Positions 1-11,265 of a DNA stretch of 64,000 nt are shown here, piece by piece. A program made the position numbers and the translations under genes. The notes below the pieces were generated by a model that saw nothing but the letters and a program-made list of their open reading frames with translations, was not told where the DNA came from and ran no database searches. The stretch is from Muricea muricata (taxonomy: Eukaryota; Cnidaria; Anthozoa; Malacalcyonacea; Plexauridae). Each line of letters starts with the position of its first letter. Position 1 is the stretch's first letter. The stretch lies in NCBI GenBank assembly GCA_963855995.1, contig OY979717.1, forward strand, positions 45,963,044-46,027,043, given 5' to 3'.

Positions 1-158
1 GACAAGCGTCCTCATCGGAAGAATTGTCGGCTTGTTTCTTATTGGCTGGTGAAAGTTGGGAAAGTGCCGAAGCTTTGTTTACCCTTCTTCGGCACTTTCC
101 GAACTTTCATCAACCAATACGAAATAAGCCAACAATTCTTCCGATGATGACGCTTGTC
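1..158. repeat. Fold-back MITE with near-perfect inverted arms
   Basis: Bases 1-72 are an almost exact reverse complement of bases 87-158, separated by a 14-base loop. The outer end reads GACAAGCGTC and the inner end of each arm GTGCCGAAG, with about seven mismatches in between. It has no coding capacity. The window starts exactly at the arm, so the element may extend to the left. It fits a short non-autonomous inverted-repeat element; the superfamily cannot be told because no flanking duplication is visible. Confidence 0.8.
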
Positions 159-1341
159 GATCAAATTGGATCCCACCTAACGACAAAATAAATGTCGACA
201 AATTTTTATCAAAACTTAGTTTTAAATGAGCAAATTTAGCTTAGTGTTTCTCAAGTCTTTTTATTCCTAAAAAGTATGTGGAAATTTAGTAAATGTATCG
301 AAGTTTATTTGTATTAAGTTTTTTTCAGTATTTGTCGTTATATTTTTAGTTTTGATCGAAGTTTTGAATGTATGTATTTATATTTGATTGATAATCTCTG
401 ATAAAGTTGCCAGCCTTAATTAGGATAATTATATATTAAATAGATGGACAGTTGCATACGTGCGTGCCACTGCGTGCGAGCATAGTTGAGCGACCTATGT
501 TCAGAGTTGAAAGTTCAAGCCTCGAAATAATTTGAAAGTCACGCGCAATCGTCACGAAAATTCCTCGTGGGCGACCATACCGGGGGAGAGAATATTTTCA
601 CGAATACGTTTGCGTGTTTCCACAGAAAGTCAAGTAAACATTTCATATTATTCTATTTTCATGTATAAATGCGTATTATTTTGTTTTATAATATAAGAAG
701 TAAAAATTCTGCAATATGATTGGTTACTGAGCGTGCATTATAACACCACAATGCACGCTTTTTTTGCCTCCTGTTTCCTGGGAGTGGAACACCAATGTGA
801 CCACATTTAGCGTAGTTTTTGTACACAAATTATTATATAATGCAGGAAAAAACAGCGTGAAAGTAAAGGAGAAAAAACAGATTGAAAACAAAAGAAAAAC
901 GGGCAAAGCAAAACGATAAAATGCAATTAGAACATTCGTAGCTGTTTTCGCTGAGTAGGAATTTCATTGAACGACTTGACAAAACTTAAAAGAGGCAGCG
1001 AGAAAACACAAAAGATCGTGAAAAATTGCAGGAAACCTACAAAAACTAAGCTAATTTTGTCGCGAAAGTACCTTAATTGTCATCGGAATAGAAACTCGTT
1101 GACATATCATCGACGAAACACAAAAAAATATATTCCATACTTTCAGCAAACAGAAACATAACAGCTCGACGAAAAGATCAGATTGTTCGACTTTCTTGCC
1201 AAATATATTTTGCCATATACAGCAAAACAGCTGGAAATTACCTTTCCTATCAGTCTCACACTTTTTAAAGCTATTTTAAAATTATAAATATCGAAAATCT
1301 GTTTGTTTTTGCTTAAAAAGTTCACTTCTTTCGCCGGCCGC
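159..1341. other. Non-coding stretch with a short GCGTGCAT hairpin
   Basis: AT-rich sequence without a convincing gene. Bases 731-758 form a hairpin with arms GCGTGCAT/ATGCACGC around an ACACCAC-containing loop. A very similar hairpin lies at 2260-2288, on the other side of the element at 1346-2072. Nothing else is recognised. Confidence 0.5.
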
Positions 1342-1345
1342 TTAA

Positions 1346-2072
1346 AGGGCATTGGCAATTAAATTTTATTGTTTTATTTATTGTTTTATGTGAAAGAGCA
1401 TGAAAAAGTAAGCTGATTGGCCGTTTACTGTAATAGACTATCTCTTTTAGTTCCGAAGTTATTTGCAAAAATGTACAAAATATAAACTGCTGATTCAGCA
1501 AAAGTTGTGACGTCACTAGTTGGGTAAGTAGGTTTAATAAATACATAAACGAGCATAGCTCAGTTATTATTCAGTCAAACTCAACAAAATTTTGCACATG
1601 GATACTACATGACAATACGCATCAAAAACATTTCTAATTTTGTTGCCAAGGTAACACTGCCGTCCCCAGGCCCCCGCTACGAAATGTTATCATGTTATTA
1701 TAACCAGTTTCAGTATACAGCTATTTTATAAAAATTCTGTGCGAAGCCTGGGGACGACAGTGTCACCATAGCAACGACGTTAGAAATGTTTTTGGATGTA
1801 TCTTGCAATGCAGTATCTGTGTACAAAAGTTTATAGAATTTGAGTTAATAATAACTGAGCTGTGCTTGTTTATGTATTTATTAAACCTACTTACCCAACT
1901 AGTGACGTCACAACTTTTGCTGAATCAGCAGTTTATATTTTGTGCATTTTTGCAAATAACTTCGGAACTAAAAGAGATAGTCTATTACAGTAAACGGCCA
2001 ATCAGCTTACTTTTTCATGCTCTTTCACATAAAACAATAAATAAAACAATAAAATTTTATTGCCAATGTCCT
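1346..2072. mobile_element. Palindromic TTAA-flanked MITE (piggyBac-like)
   Basis: Two arms of about 325 bp (1346-1672 and 1746-2072) are inverted copies around a central spacer of roughly 70 bp. The termini read AGGGCATTGGC and GCCAATGTCCT. Each end abuts TTAA (1342-1345 and 2073-2076), as expected of a piggyBac target duplication. The apparent reading frames inside are mirror images of each other in the two arms and are not genes. A TTAA-flanked element with related ends is found at 16232-16748. Confidence 0.75.
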
Positions 2073-2076
2073 TTAA

Positions 2077-3170
2077 AAATGTAAGGTTGTTGCTAAGCAA
2101 TGAGCAAAAGCAGTTGCGTGAAGTCATTCCTAATATGTAAGGAGAATTTTATTATCAATCTGTTTAAAAATATTGTATGCTGTGCAATAACGTTCTTATA
2201 TTATAAAAGAAATAGAAAAACTCTTTACACGCTTCTCTCGTATTCTCCTAACATTTCCCGCGTGCATTATCACACCATAAACGCACGCGACTCGTTTTCT
2301 ATTTCTTAATTTTAAGCTTTAACTTCAAGAAAATCTGACAGACTTATGCATTTCCTCATTTTGCCATGTTTATTTAAAGGGCGGTTTTTATTATGCCAAA
2401 GTATAAAATAACTAAGCGTCTAAGCCACTAAAAGCCACTATTGGTCCTCTAAGGTTTTGAAATTGAAGCGTACGCATCTGCACTGAGATAGCTTTCAAAA
2501 TAAGAATAGGGGAAATGCAGGGGCGGATCCAGAGGGTATCGAGCGTATCTGCTGATACGGTCAGATTTTTCGATTCAGATATAGTATATGATTATATCGT
2601 TGTACATATGTTTACAACGTCTGACATCTGTGCTATATAGTTTTAAGCATTCGTAATTTGCACCAATACGACATTAGACTGTTTTTTTCTTGAGCCATTG
2701 TCCATTAAATTTCGCTACAAACAATAATATGTAGGAAAAAGTTTCCATAATTGTGTTTACAGACTGAAAATAGCCGATTATATGCATGTAGTCGCTAGGA
2801 AAACCCCACTTTGATATCAAATGATTTCTTCATCGACAGTCCACCGAGAACTCGCCGAAGATTCAGTTGTATCTTCGGAAAATCTTCGTATGAAATGACG
2901 TCCGCGATCAGTTGATACGGTCCGCGGTTCAATGTTACTAAATATATAGTAACTTTTGGATACACTGAGGTGTATCCAGCCAATCAAATGGCTGGATCTT
3001 GTGACTTCGGATACACTCGAGCTCTGATACAGTGGCCTTGATTTTGTTGCGCAATCGTGTATCAAGCATGGTATCAACGAAGACTGGCCGGGAATTCGGG
3101 AAAAGCTCGGAAAATCGTGGGTCATATAATTAGATCTTTGATTAAATTACGCCCGTTCTTCTTGTTCGAG
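2077..3170. other. Non-coding stretch, hairpin at 2260-2288
   Basis: No convincing gene. The hairpin GCGTGCATTATCACACC... at 2260-2288 pairs with itself and resembles the one at 731-758. At 2540-3030 the words GATACGG and GGATACACT recur in both orientations, which suggests an old, diverged inverted-repeat element whose borders could not be fixed. Confidence 0.4.
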
Positions 3171-3311
3171 ATGGCGTCTAGTGCAAACTTCAACAATGTG
3201 CTAAAGCGGCTTACTGCTATTTCCCGTCGCTTAAACTCCGGAGGGGATGCTTTGAGCGACTTACATGTGTTAAAAAACATTGGGATTTGTTTTGGCCGAA
3301 GCTTGTGTTGA
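3171..3311 (+). CDS. Weak candidate first exon, 46 codons, unknown
   Basis: An ATG at 3171 opens a 46-codon frame of ordinary composition (hydrophilic, Ser/Leu/Arg-rich) that stops at 3309. It has no recognised domain. It lies about 1.2 kb upstream of the OTU-like pseudogene on the same strand and could be its leader exon, but no clear splice donor was seen. It could equally be chance. Confidence 0.15.
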   Translation: MASSANFNNVLKRLTAISRRLNSGGDALSDLHVLKNIGICFGRSLC

Positions 3312-4485
3312 GCAGCAGTGCCATATGTCAGTGCGAATTTGGGAATTCTCAAAGCTGTAAATATCGTTCATGACGATGTGAACCCGTAAGGTGAGGCTGG
3401 CGAGCACTTCATTAATGAAAATATTTAACATTCAAAACGTTATTCAAATGGGTAATTATGTAAATTTCTTGTTATTTCTATGCAAATGTTATGAATATTC
3501 AAATCAAACGATACTTCACTGCTTGTGGTTGTATTCAAACATGAATTGATCAGCACCAAGGCTGTACCGTATCAACCTGTATGACAGGTTGATCAACAAA
3601 ATATGTGATTTTATGTTGCCAAATTGTGTAAAAGATTTTAAGTATAATTTACAAAATAAAGGTTATACAGCCTCAGATAATTGCATAGATAATCATAGTA
3701 AAACATTCTGTGATAAATTAATAATGATTGATTTAAATTCATGGGCAAAAGGACCGCTGATTTATTTGATAATTTTGTCTGAAGGTTATATTTAGCAAGT
3801 AAAAAATTATACAAGCACAAATTAGAGTTTTTATTCATGTGATTATTACAGTAACTCGGATTCTCCAAGCCCCCCCCCCCCCAATTGTTCCTGGTCATTA
3901 CTCATTAGCAAATACTCCTACACTCACTGCTATATAACTTACCAGTAGTTAAATTCATATTGTAGCCAAACCAACTTTTCTTTTGCAAGCAATGTTTCAA
4001 CAAAGCATCGCAATGTTTTTTGCACAGGATGTGTGTCATGCCTGCCAAATTTTAATGTATTAGCTTTTTGGGGTTTGGGTTAATGGAAAATGGCATGGGT
4101 CAGTTTTTATGCTCCACTTTGTGTTGCCAAATGCCAAGTTAAAAGTGTGCCAAGATTTCCATTAGACTATTATTGTAATACCATGCCAAATATATTCCCA
4201 TTTGACTACACCAAATGCACCCTGGATTTCATTTAATAAATTATAAACAATGTTAACTTCTATGCTCGAGTTTTTACTTCAAAAATTCTATTTGGAATTA
4301 ATTTAGGGACATATATATTTTAAAGGGCATAATAATATTTTTCCAGAAAAAAATTCATTAGGGGTAAATACTTTATTAAAAAATGTGGTATCTAGTGACA
4401 TAATGCATGGTTATTCATATACTAGTTTTTGCACTTGGAGTATGAATGATCAAAGCTCCTGCATAATAATTTTTCTGTATAAAAT
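3312..4485. other. Non-coding stretch, poly-C tract
   Basis: AT-rich sequence with a homopolymer of about 12 C at 3870-3882. A 68-codon open frame at 3589-3795 (+) shows no recognisable domain and is not called as a gene. Confidence 0.4.
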
Positions 4486-4882
4486 CAATATAGCACCTTG
4501 GCTGATGGGAACTGCCTCTACAATGCTTGCTCCATGGCACTGTCACTTACCGAGATTCATTTATGATGCCTGTTAAGTATTGAGTTGTATGAAAATGCTC
4601 AATAATATGGCCCAGTCAATTAAATTGATGCATGAAAAAGGAGCATTCACTTCAATTAAAAATGCTTGTGCTATCTGTTTGTCAGATTCTGCCCTTTCCA
4701 TTTTTAAAACACAAGGCCTTGTTGCAGCAGTTTTGAAGAAGCACAGCTTAATGCACAGAATTTTAATTTTTCATCTATGATTTTTCATCTATTGAGCCAT
4801 ACTACCCTGTCAGCGAAGATTCGTCACCGAGAGAGGAGTGGGATTCTTTGGAAAAGATGTTTAATTGCACTGTGGTAAAGTG
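4486..4882 (+). pseudogene. OTU-like (vertnin-type) protein fragment, broken
   Basis: The sequence at 4495-4560 translates to a peptide containing ADGNCLYNACSMALS, the hallmark D-G-N-C block of OTU cysteine proteases with the catalytic Asp and Cys present. Further pieces in shifted frames follow: SIELYENAQ near 4580, a segment containing FTSIKNACAICLSDSAL near 4640-4700, and a tail with SIEPYYPVSED...MFNCTVV near 4790-4875. Together these match, from memory, the arrangement of vertnin/OTU-like proteins abundant in cnidarian genomes. At least two frameshifts and several stops break it. No initiation codon or introns were resolved. The family call is by motif only. Confidence 0.45.
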
Positions 4883-5523
4883 AGCCAATGATTAACTTTT
4901 AATTATTTTGATGCATCCAATGTAGTGAAAAGAAATTATTTTTGGTCGTTCAACACACAATTTTAGACTTTGTGTACAGTATTATATCATTTTTTGTGGC
5001 GTTTTCCATGTCAGTAAATTTCGGCTGAAACCGTTAAAGTTAGCGCAGAAAGTTGGTTGTAGTTTTCAAATTTAAAAAAGCATTGGCAGGCTTACAGTAT
5101 CCAGTTAGACTTGCCACTCGTGAAAAATCCAACACTCGTTAGGCGCAAAGCCAAGGGTTTGGCGTGCTGAGTAAATGAGTTGTGTATGAAAATTAATGCC
5201 TAACATAAGAAAGTAGTGTGAATAAATAACTAATTTTGCTATCTTTTTGGACGTTTTGGCAGTCAATTATTGTTTAAAATTGACACGCCAAAACGCAGGA
5301 AATAGCATTTGTGGGGTTCCCTTTCAAATTATTTTGAAACTTCAAGTTTTAAATCTGACACTCGATTTTATGTGGGTGGATTCTTATATTTAAATTTGAT
5401 AGAAGTTTACAAAATCACCTTTAGAAATTCAATAGTATAAAGTACTGATGGATTACATAATATAAATACACGTGAAGACGAAGAAGTTACATTTATCGGA
5501 CACAAAAGCAGCAAGACTTCGTA
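4883..5523. other. Non-coding stretch
   Basis: No gene, repeat pair or structured element was recognised. It is AT-rich with scattered T and A runs. Confidence 0.4.
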
Positions 5524-5721
5524 ATGGCGGCAATTTTGGCTAATTGTCGAGGATACAAAATCAAAAATAAAGTAGACGGCACAGTCTCAAGAGTTGTTCT
5601 TCAGTCATCTGAAGATATAGAAAAGTACAAGAATTGTATGAGACTTAGGCTAGTCGGCGATAAAAAAGCAAACAAGTACAAGCCGGAAAATATTGCTAAA
5701 ATCGTGTTTTTGCGGGGTTAA
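5524..5721 (+). CDS. Hypothetical small protein, 65 codons
   Basis: An ATG at 5524 opens a lysine-rich frame of 65 codons that ends at 5721, just 21 bp before the left end of the hAT element. The composition looks coding, with a mixed charged and hydrophobic pattern and no low complexity, but no domain was recognised. It may be the remaining 5' part of a host or element gene. The open frame alone is weak evidence. Confidence 0.3.
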   Translation: MAAILANCRGYKIKNKVDGTVSRVVLQSSEDIEKYKNCMRLRLVGDKKANKYKPENIAKIVFLRG

Positions 5722-6287
5722 GTCAAATACAATGCCTTATAACAGAGCCTGAAATAACGGTCGGCGGTTTTCCGACCAAATTTCAGTTTTTCCGACCAAA
5801 TGCTAAAATGATCGGAATTCTTTTCCGGACAAATTTGAAAAAAAATGCCAATAAATTTTTACCATCTCTATATTAGTCTTACATACAGTACTACTAAACT
5901 AGGTCAGAAATTACGACTGCCATATAGTATTTTTATAAAACACAAAATAATTGAAACTCCGTAAATCGTCGACATTTTATTCTATACGTTTCGACAAGTA
6001 TTACATGTCATCTTCAGTAGAATAATGCCTGTTACAAATTAAACTGTTTATATGCTCACGAGTTCCAAAGTTTGCTAGCGTCATTTAATTAACCTAACGG
6101 AAAATGGTTAGTTCTTTCGACGCTCGCGCGCCGTGGTTCAGTGATGGATCACAACGACGAATGTGATAAGCTTCTTTAAATAACAAGAACGACCAGTCAT
6201 TTGATCGATCAATGATATAACAATTATCAAAAATTAGATCAACCACATTAATAGTATACTTAACATATAACAAATTACATGGAAAAT

Positions 6288-6742
6288 TTAATCATGCACA
6301 TGATTATAGATTTCAGATTTCAGATCTGACTTCGCGTGTTCATTAACCCGAGTGTACAGGCACCTGTCCGTTTTCCCGATGTAGGATGCATTACACCCTG
6401 GGCAGACAAATTTATACCCGATTGAGCTTTTGTAGGGTTTCGGCGTAGGATCTTTTTGAGAAGTGAAACAGTTGCACTCAGTGGTTTCCCATTGGTTCAT
6501 GAATTTCACCGGCTGTTTGAGTAAGCGGGAAATCTTTCTGGTGCAGTTTCGTAGAAGGAAATTGCCTTTCTGCCCAATGAATGGCAGTCTGATCCAGATG
6601 ACAGGAATGGTGGGTTCAGGTTCTTTGGTTTAGGTATTTATCAATTTGTCACATATCCAACGTGGGAAACCATTCCAAGAAGCGAAACGTTTGATATTCA
6701 GGATTTCTAATTGCAGCTTAAGAAGCTTATTAAGAAGCTTAC
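6288..6742 (-). pseudogene. Penelope-like polymerase C-terminal fragment (GIY-YIG)
   Basis: Reading leftwards on the minus strand, the segment carries ILNIKRFASWNGFP near 6700, then a frame with IRLPFIGQKGNFLLRNC near 6570. It ends in YKFVCPGCNASYIGK followed by TDRCLYTRVNEHA near 6330-6420. The C-x2-C-x2-SYIGKT block with a downstream Arg-x3-His is the GIY-YIG endonuclease signature of Penelope-like elements. A stop lies near 6640 between the first two parts. The reverse transcriptase proper is missing, so it cannot be active. No initiation codon is assigned. Confidence 0.6.
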
Positions 6743-6792
6743 CACATTCGTCGTTGTGATCCATCACTGAACCACGGCGCGCGAGCGTCGAA

Positions 6793-7243
6793 GCAAATTT
6801 TTTTTCCGTAGACAGTCGGACAGATCATTGATGGTCAGTCGCATCATTAATGGTCGGTGGCATTATTGTCTCGATCTTAAGCCTATTTGTCGGATAAAAC
6901 TAATAGATTTTTCTTTTTAAAATTTTAAATAATCCCGTCCCTGATCCAAACCCTAAACCTAACCCTTACAAAAATCGTATAAAAGTAAAAAAAATAAAAG
7001 AAAAAAAGTTTGACGAACTTTAAAAATGAAAAAACCTCGGCTGGGATTCGAACCCCTGCCCAAGCTATTTGAAGTCGCACGCCCAGACGACTGAGCTAAC
7101 AACGAGCTTGCTGGAAACCATCGAAACAATTTGTAGTTTTAATACAACTTCGTCCAATCGAGACGAGAGGAAACTGGGAACGAGATCAATGATCTATCGG
7201 ACTATCAATGATCTGTCCGACTGTCTACGGAAAAAAAACTTGC
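6793..7243. mobile_element. Mutator-like MITE (9-bp target duplication)
   Basis: This is a 451-bp insertion. Its ends are inverted repeats of about 40 bp starting GCAA(A/G)TTTTTTTTCCG and containing GTAGACAGTCGGACAG. It is flanked by an exact 9-bp direct repeat AGCGTCGAA at 6784-6792 and 7244-7252. The uninterrupted version of the target is present in the other arm of the host PLE (around 6113-6127), which confirms the insertion. A 9-bp duplication fits Mutator-like elements. It contains the tRNA-like segment at 7035-7106 and no transposase. Confidence 0.85.
7035..7106 (-). other. tRNA-like / tRNA-derived SINE core
   Basis: On the minus strand the segment has a tRNA A-box-like TTAGCTCAGTCGTCTGG and a perfect T-arm/B-box GGTTCGAATCCC at tRNA-like spacing. 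The ends can pair over four base pairs (CTCG/CGAG) as a degenerate acceptor stem. The anticodon loop region reads GACTTCAAA. The acceptor stem is too poor for a functional tRNA, so it is better read as a tRNA pseudogene or the head of a SINE. It lies inside the Mutator-like MITE. Confidence 0.55.
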
Positions 7244-7772
7244 AGCGTCGAAAGAACTAACCATTTTCCGTTAGGTTAATTAAATGGCGCTAGCAAACTT
7301 TGGAACTCGTGAGCATATAAACAGTTTAATTTGTAAAAGGCATTATTCTACTGAAGATGACATGTAATACTTGTCGAAACGTATAGAATAAAATGTTGAC
7401 AATTTACGGAGTTTCAATTATTTTGTATTTTATAAAAAAACTAGGTCAGCATACTATAAAAAATACGGGCTCAATAAACAAGATGGCGCCTCGTGATTAG
7501 AAGGTGAGTTTTGATTTGCAAATTGCAATTTAAATCACTGCATTTCATAAGTCACTGATGTTTGTCCACGAAATTAAATACTGGAAAGTGCTTCTTGATT
7601 AATTTTAAAATTTAGAACATATACAGTATATGTATTTTAAAAGATGTTAAAATTATTATTTCTACATATTAAAAGTATTAAAGTTAATAGTGGCCGGGCA
7701 AGGGTTTAAAGGGTATTCTATAAAAGCGCCCTTCTTTTAGATTATATTGGCAAGACGTTATATTGTGCTAAG

Positions 7773-10092
7773 ATGTCGGACCATGTCAACAATGTTGACG
7801 GAGGATCAACATCATGTTCGATAAAAAGTAAGGTGAAACCTGAGACTGTTCAAAAGTGGGTTATCCGGTTTGACAAAGACTTTCAAACTATTTCATGGTT
7901 GGACTACTCGACAGAAAAAGAAAAAGGCATAAATGTTGTCACACAGTTGAAGTGTAAAGTTTTTAGGAAATACAAGGAGAAAATAACAGGTTGCAGAAAT
8001 TTTAGTGATAAATGGATAGTAGGAGCTAATAGTGTAAAAACATCAAATGTTAGGGAACATGCCATGTCTGACCAGCATGTCCATGCCATGAATTTGCACA
8101 AAAAAGAAGTCGCCCGATCTGAAGGCAAGTCGCTTGTTCCTAGAGAATCCCCTATTATACAATCTTTAGAAAACCTTTTAAAAGAAGAGCTTCAGAAAAT
8201 GAAGTTAAAATTTGATGTGGCATATTTTGTGGCAGTAGAGCAAATGGCTTTCTCAAAATATCCCAGTATCTGTACTCTGCAAAAACGACATGGTGTGGAT
8301 ATAGGGCAGTCGTACCTGAATGCTAATGCCTGCAAAGAGTTTGTTCACTGTATTGCTGATATTGAGAATGAGGTCTTGATATCTGCAGTAGCACTAGCAA
8401 AGTTCTTCTCTTTGTTAATGGATGGTTCAACAGACAAGGGAAATGCGGACAATGAGGCTACTCTTGTCGTAGGCTACTCTTGTCAAAGGTTTGCACCAAG
8501 ATTGGGTATTTGACAATTTTTCGACCACATCATCTGACTGCCGAAGGGCTTTTTGAAACTGTCAACAACAGTCTTCGTTTTCTTCGAGTTAAAACACTGG
8601 ATGGTGACAGTGACAATGTAGATAATGGAGCAGTAGATCCAGGGGTGGTCTCTCAAATAACTAACCCTATTAATAGCAACAAAAAGTTGGTAGGTATGGG
8701 CACAGATGGAGCTTCAAGCAACATAGCAGCCAAAGGACTGAATGGCTTGGTAGAACAGAAGCTACCATGGATCTTTTGGATGTGGTGCTTGGCGCACCGG
8801 CTAGAACTAGCGATTAAAGATGCACTCTCTGGTACCGTCTTTGATAGCATTGACGAAATGCTTCTGTGCCTTTACTATTTGTATGAGAAATCGCCAAAGA
8901 AGTGTATAGAACTTAAATCCCTCTGTGCTGACCTAAAAGAATGCTTAGAATTTGACGAAGATGGAATAAGGCCAGTGAGAGCATGTGGAACACGATGGGT
9001 GAGCCATAAGGTAAAAGCAATGAAGAGGGTACTGTCAAGGTATGGTGCATACACAGCTCATCTTACATCCCTATCAGAAGATAAATCTGTGAAAGCGGCT
9101 GACCGTGCCAAGCTAAAGGGATACCTCAAGAAATGGGTAAATGCCAAGTACGTCCTTGGGTGTGCAGCGTTTGTTGATCTGCTAACCCCATGTAGCGTAT
9201 TCTCCAGGTCAATGCAAAGTGACAACCTGGGCATTCTGGCAGCAATTACCCATCTTGTGAAGACCCTTAATGAAACAGACAAGCTCAGTTCCAAGCCTCT
9301 GGAGCAATGGAAAACCTATGGTGATACATTAAAGAAGGTACAAGATGAAAAGGGCCAGCCAGTGTACCAGGTAAAAAGTTCAAGTCTTCGAATTCATAAA
9401 TTATTTAAATTATTTTACATGTCTAATACCTGTATGCTGCTTATTTATTGGCACAGGATATCAAGAAGCTGGAAGAAGCCAAGACTTTCTTGCTAGCAAA
9501 TTCCAAAACCTACTGTGATGCTGTGACAACTTGCATCAAGTCCAGGTTATCGTGGTCAGACTTGCAACATCTGCGAGATTTCATCTTTGTGTTAGCAACT
9601 GCTGGGTGGGAGAAAGTAACGGAGCAGCTGGAGGAACACGAACAGCATCAGCAGAGTGATTCAATTTCTCAGACCGATGCTGTCAGTGAGAATCCTCTGA
9701 ATGCTATAGATAGGCTTATAGAAACATACAAGGTGCCATTGGAAGGAGCAGGTGCTGAAATCGATGAGATTCGCATCGAGCTTGAAGCTATGGTGACATA
9801 TGCTGTCCAGTTTATCTCCCTTTCCACTTTAGACTATCAGAGTGTCTGGTGGCGCTTGTTCCATGCACCTAACAGCTCTGAGTGGTCCAACATCCTGATC
9901 CTTGCCACTCTTCTTTTTTCCCTACCAGCATCAAATGGCACAGTTGAAAGAGTATTTTCACAACTCAATTGTATCAAGACCAAGAAGCGAGCTGCTCTTA
10001 GTAGCAACAGCCTAGATGATCTCCTTGCCATTAGTGTCAGAAAGAGAAAGCTTGCCGACTTCTCACCTGATGGTGCTGTACAACTTTGGTAG
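7773..10092 (+). pseudogene. hAT transposase (ZNF862/ZMYM-like), frameshifted
   Basis: Exon 1 opens at ATG 7773 and contains a degenerate zinc-finger region (C-R-N-F ... H-A-M-S-D-Q-H) near residues 70-110. The catalytic RNase H-like fold follows: LLMDGSTDKGN (first Asp) near 8415, VGMGTDGASSN (second Asp) near 8695, the conserved WCLAHRLELA near 8785, and ACGTRWVSHK near 8985. A one- or two-base frameshift at about 8505 breaks the frame. A short intron, 9371-9456 (CAG|GTAAAA ... GCACAG|GAT), restores phase into the last exon. This exon carries the hAT C-terminal dimerisation motif, LPASNGTVERVFSQLN near 9930. Apart from the frameshift and the inserted PLE upstream, the gene looks nearly complete. 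Its homology to ZNF862-like proteins is from memory. Confidence 0.85.
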
Positions 10093-10815
10093 CATACAAA
10101 GCTAAGAAGACCCAACCAAAGTGTGCGAAAGCAATACCGGCCTAGAAGCTCAAGTCGAAAGTTGGCATTAGGTCCATCAACATCTACTGTAACTGAGTCA
10201 GCTAGTAGCGGTGATAATGCTGATAGTATTGACGGTGATAGCGTTGAAGAGCACAGATGACTGGATGAGAGAATAAAATGAATCAGATCACGAGCTAGAG
10301 GAAGAGCTGTAACCTAACTCGAATACTAACAATTGCAAGAAGGCAGATGAAATTTATATTAGTTGCCATGCGTTGCTAGTTTTAATGATCATTGTTTTAC
10401 TTTGAACAGACTTTCACTTCCATTTTACTTGTTAAATAAGTTTCCGTTGGGTTTCCATCAGTTAGAACTGGTTATCAAATTTTCTTCGATCACAATTTCG
10501 TTTAAACAAAGTTTAATTCATTTTTTGTCATCACACAAACTTAAATGTAATCAGCTTTTCAGTTTGCAGTTGTTTCATACTGCAGTTGTCATTCTCATCA
10601 AATTGTTATGTACTTATTGTACACAATTTAAGCCATTTGTGTTTTATTATTTCAAGTATATAGCATATTATTTACTGTTTAACAGGTATACTCAACGTAG
10701 GGGGTAAAAACTAAAATCGAAAAAAAATTTCCGATCAAATTTTAAAATTTCCGATCAAATTTCATTTTGCTTGGAAATTTTGTCCGGACAAATTTGAACA
10801 TTATTTCAGGCTCTG

Positions 10816-11265
10816 TATAAATCACCAAAATAATGTCAATCCTTTTGAAATCTGCAAGAACTGGATTCAATTGAACATGGTTTTTCGTGTTATAATTTTT
10901 TTTGGAAATATTGAAATTTAATTTTTGCCAGCGATTTTAGTGATTTTATGCATAATTAGCTGCTGACATGGCATGTTGGGTGGTGATTAGGCAACATTTT
11001 GTTTTTAATAACCACCCCTATAAACAACCCTCCTAAACACTATAGGCACCCCAGAAAGGCTGTTTCGACACTGCCGTTTTAATAGGGCGGGGTCATTTTG
11101 AGGACTTTTATCCGGGATGTGGGTTTTGGCACACATGTCATGTTGACCGCCATGGTCATTTTACCCTAAAACATTTGAGATTATCTCTGGGAAATGAAAT
11201 GCATAAAAAACCCCATACAAGACCTAGACTATAATGATTCACCATCCTCTCAATCTTTTTGGTAG
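10816..11265. other. Non-coding, upstream of discoidin exon
   Basis: No gene seen. It probably belongs to an intron of the discoidin-domain gene. A polypyrimidine stretch (CAATCTTTTTGGTAG) ends at the acceptor at 11264-11265. Confidence 0.4.

Larger units (their letters stand above)
5908..7437 (-). mobile_element. Penelope-like element fragment with inverted arms
   Basis: It is bounded by a 12-bp direct repeat, AAACTAGGTCAG, at 5896-5907 and 7438-7449, the likely target duplication. Sequence at 5935-6170 reappears inverted at 6745-6792 plus 7244-7440; that right arm is interrupted by the MITE at 6793-7243. The arm end carries the tail typical of such elements (CTGAAGATGAC ... GTCGAAACG, then AATAAAAT). 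The interior encodes the GIY-YIG region of a Penelope-like polymerase on the minus strand. It is truncated: no reverse transcriptase core remains. Confidence 0.75.
5743..10815 (+). mobile_element. hAT transposon with nested insertions
   Basis: The ends are exact 15-bp inverted repeats: CAGAGCCTGAAATAA at 5743-5757 and its reverse complement at 10801-10815. Subterminal copies of CCGGACAAATTTGAA occur near both ends, with additional TTTCCGA(C/T)CAAAT words. A transposase of the ZNF862/ZMYM-like hAT type lies at 7773-10092. The flanking 8-mers (CCTTATAA and TATAAATC) do not match exactly, so no target duplication is claimed. A Penelope-like fragment (5908-7437) sits between the left end and the transposase. 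Confidence 0.85.

Noticed and set aside
2795..3125. Minus-strand frames of 62 and 102 codons
   Set aside because: No domain, poor composition, and they overlap a region with inverted GATAC words; probably chance.
7320..7400. Hammerhead-like CTGAAGA...GTCGAAAC in the tail of the PLE at 5908-7437
   Set aside because: No usable helix III or cleavage triplet after GAAAC, and helix II needs a bulge; not called as a ribozyme.
5735..10823. 8-bp target duplication for the hAT element
   Set aside because: Left flank CCTTATAA and right flank TATAAATC share only part of their sequence when shifted; not an exact duplication.
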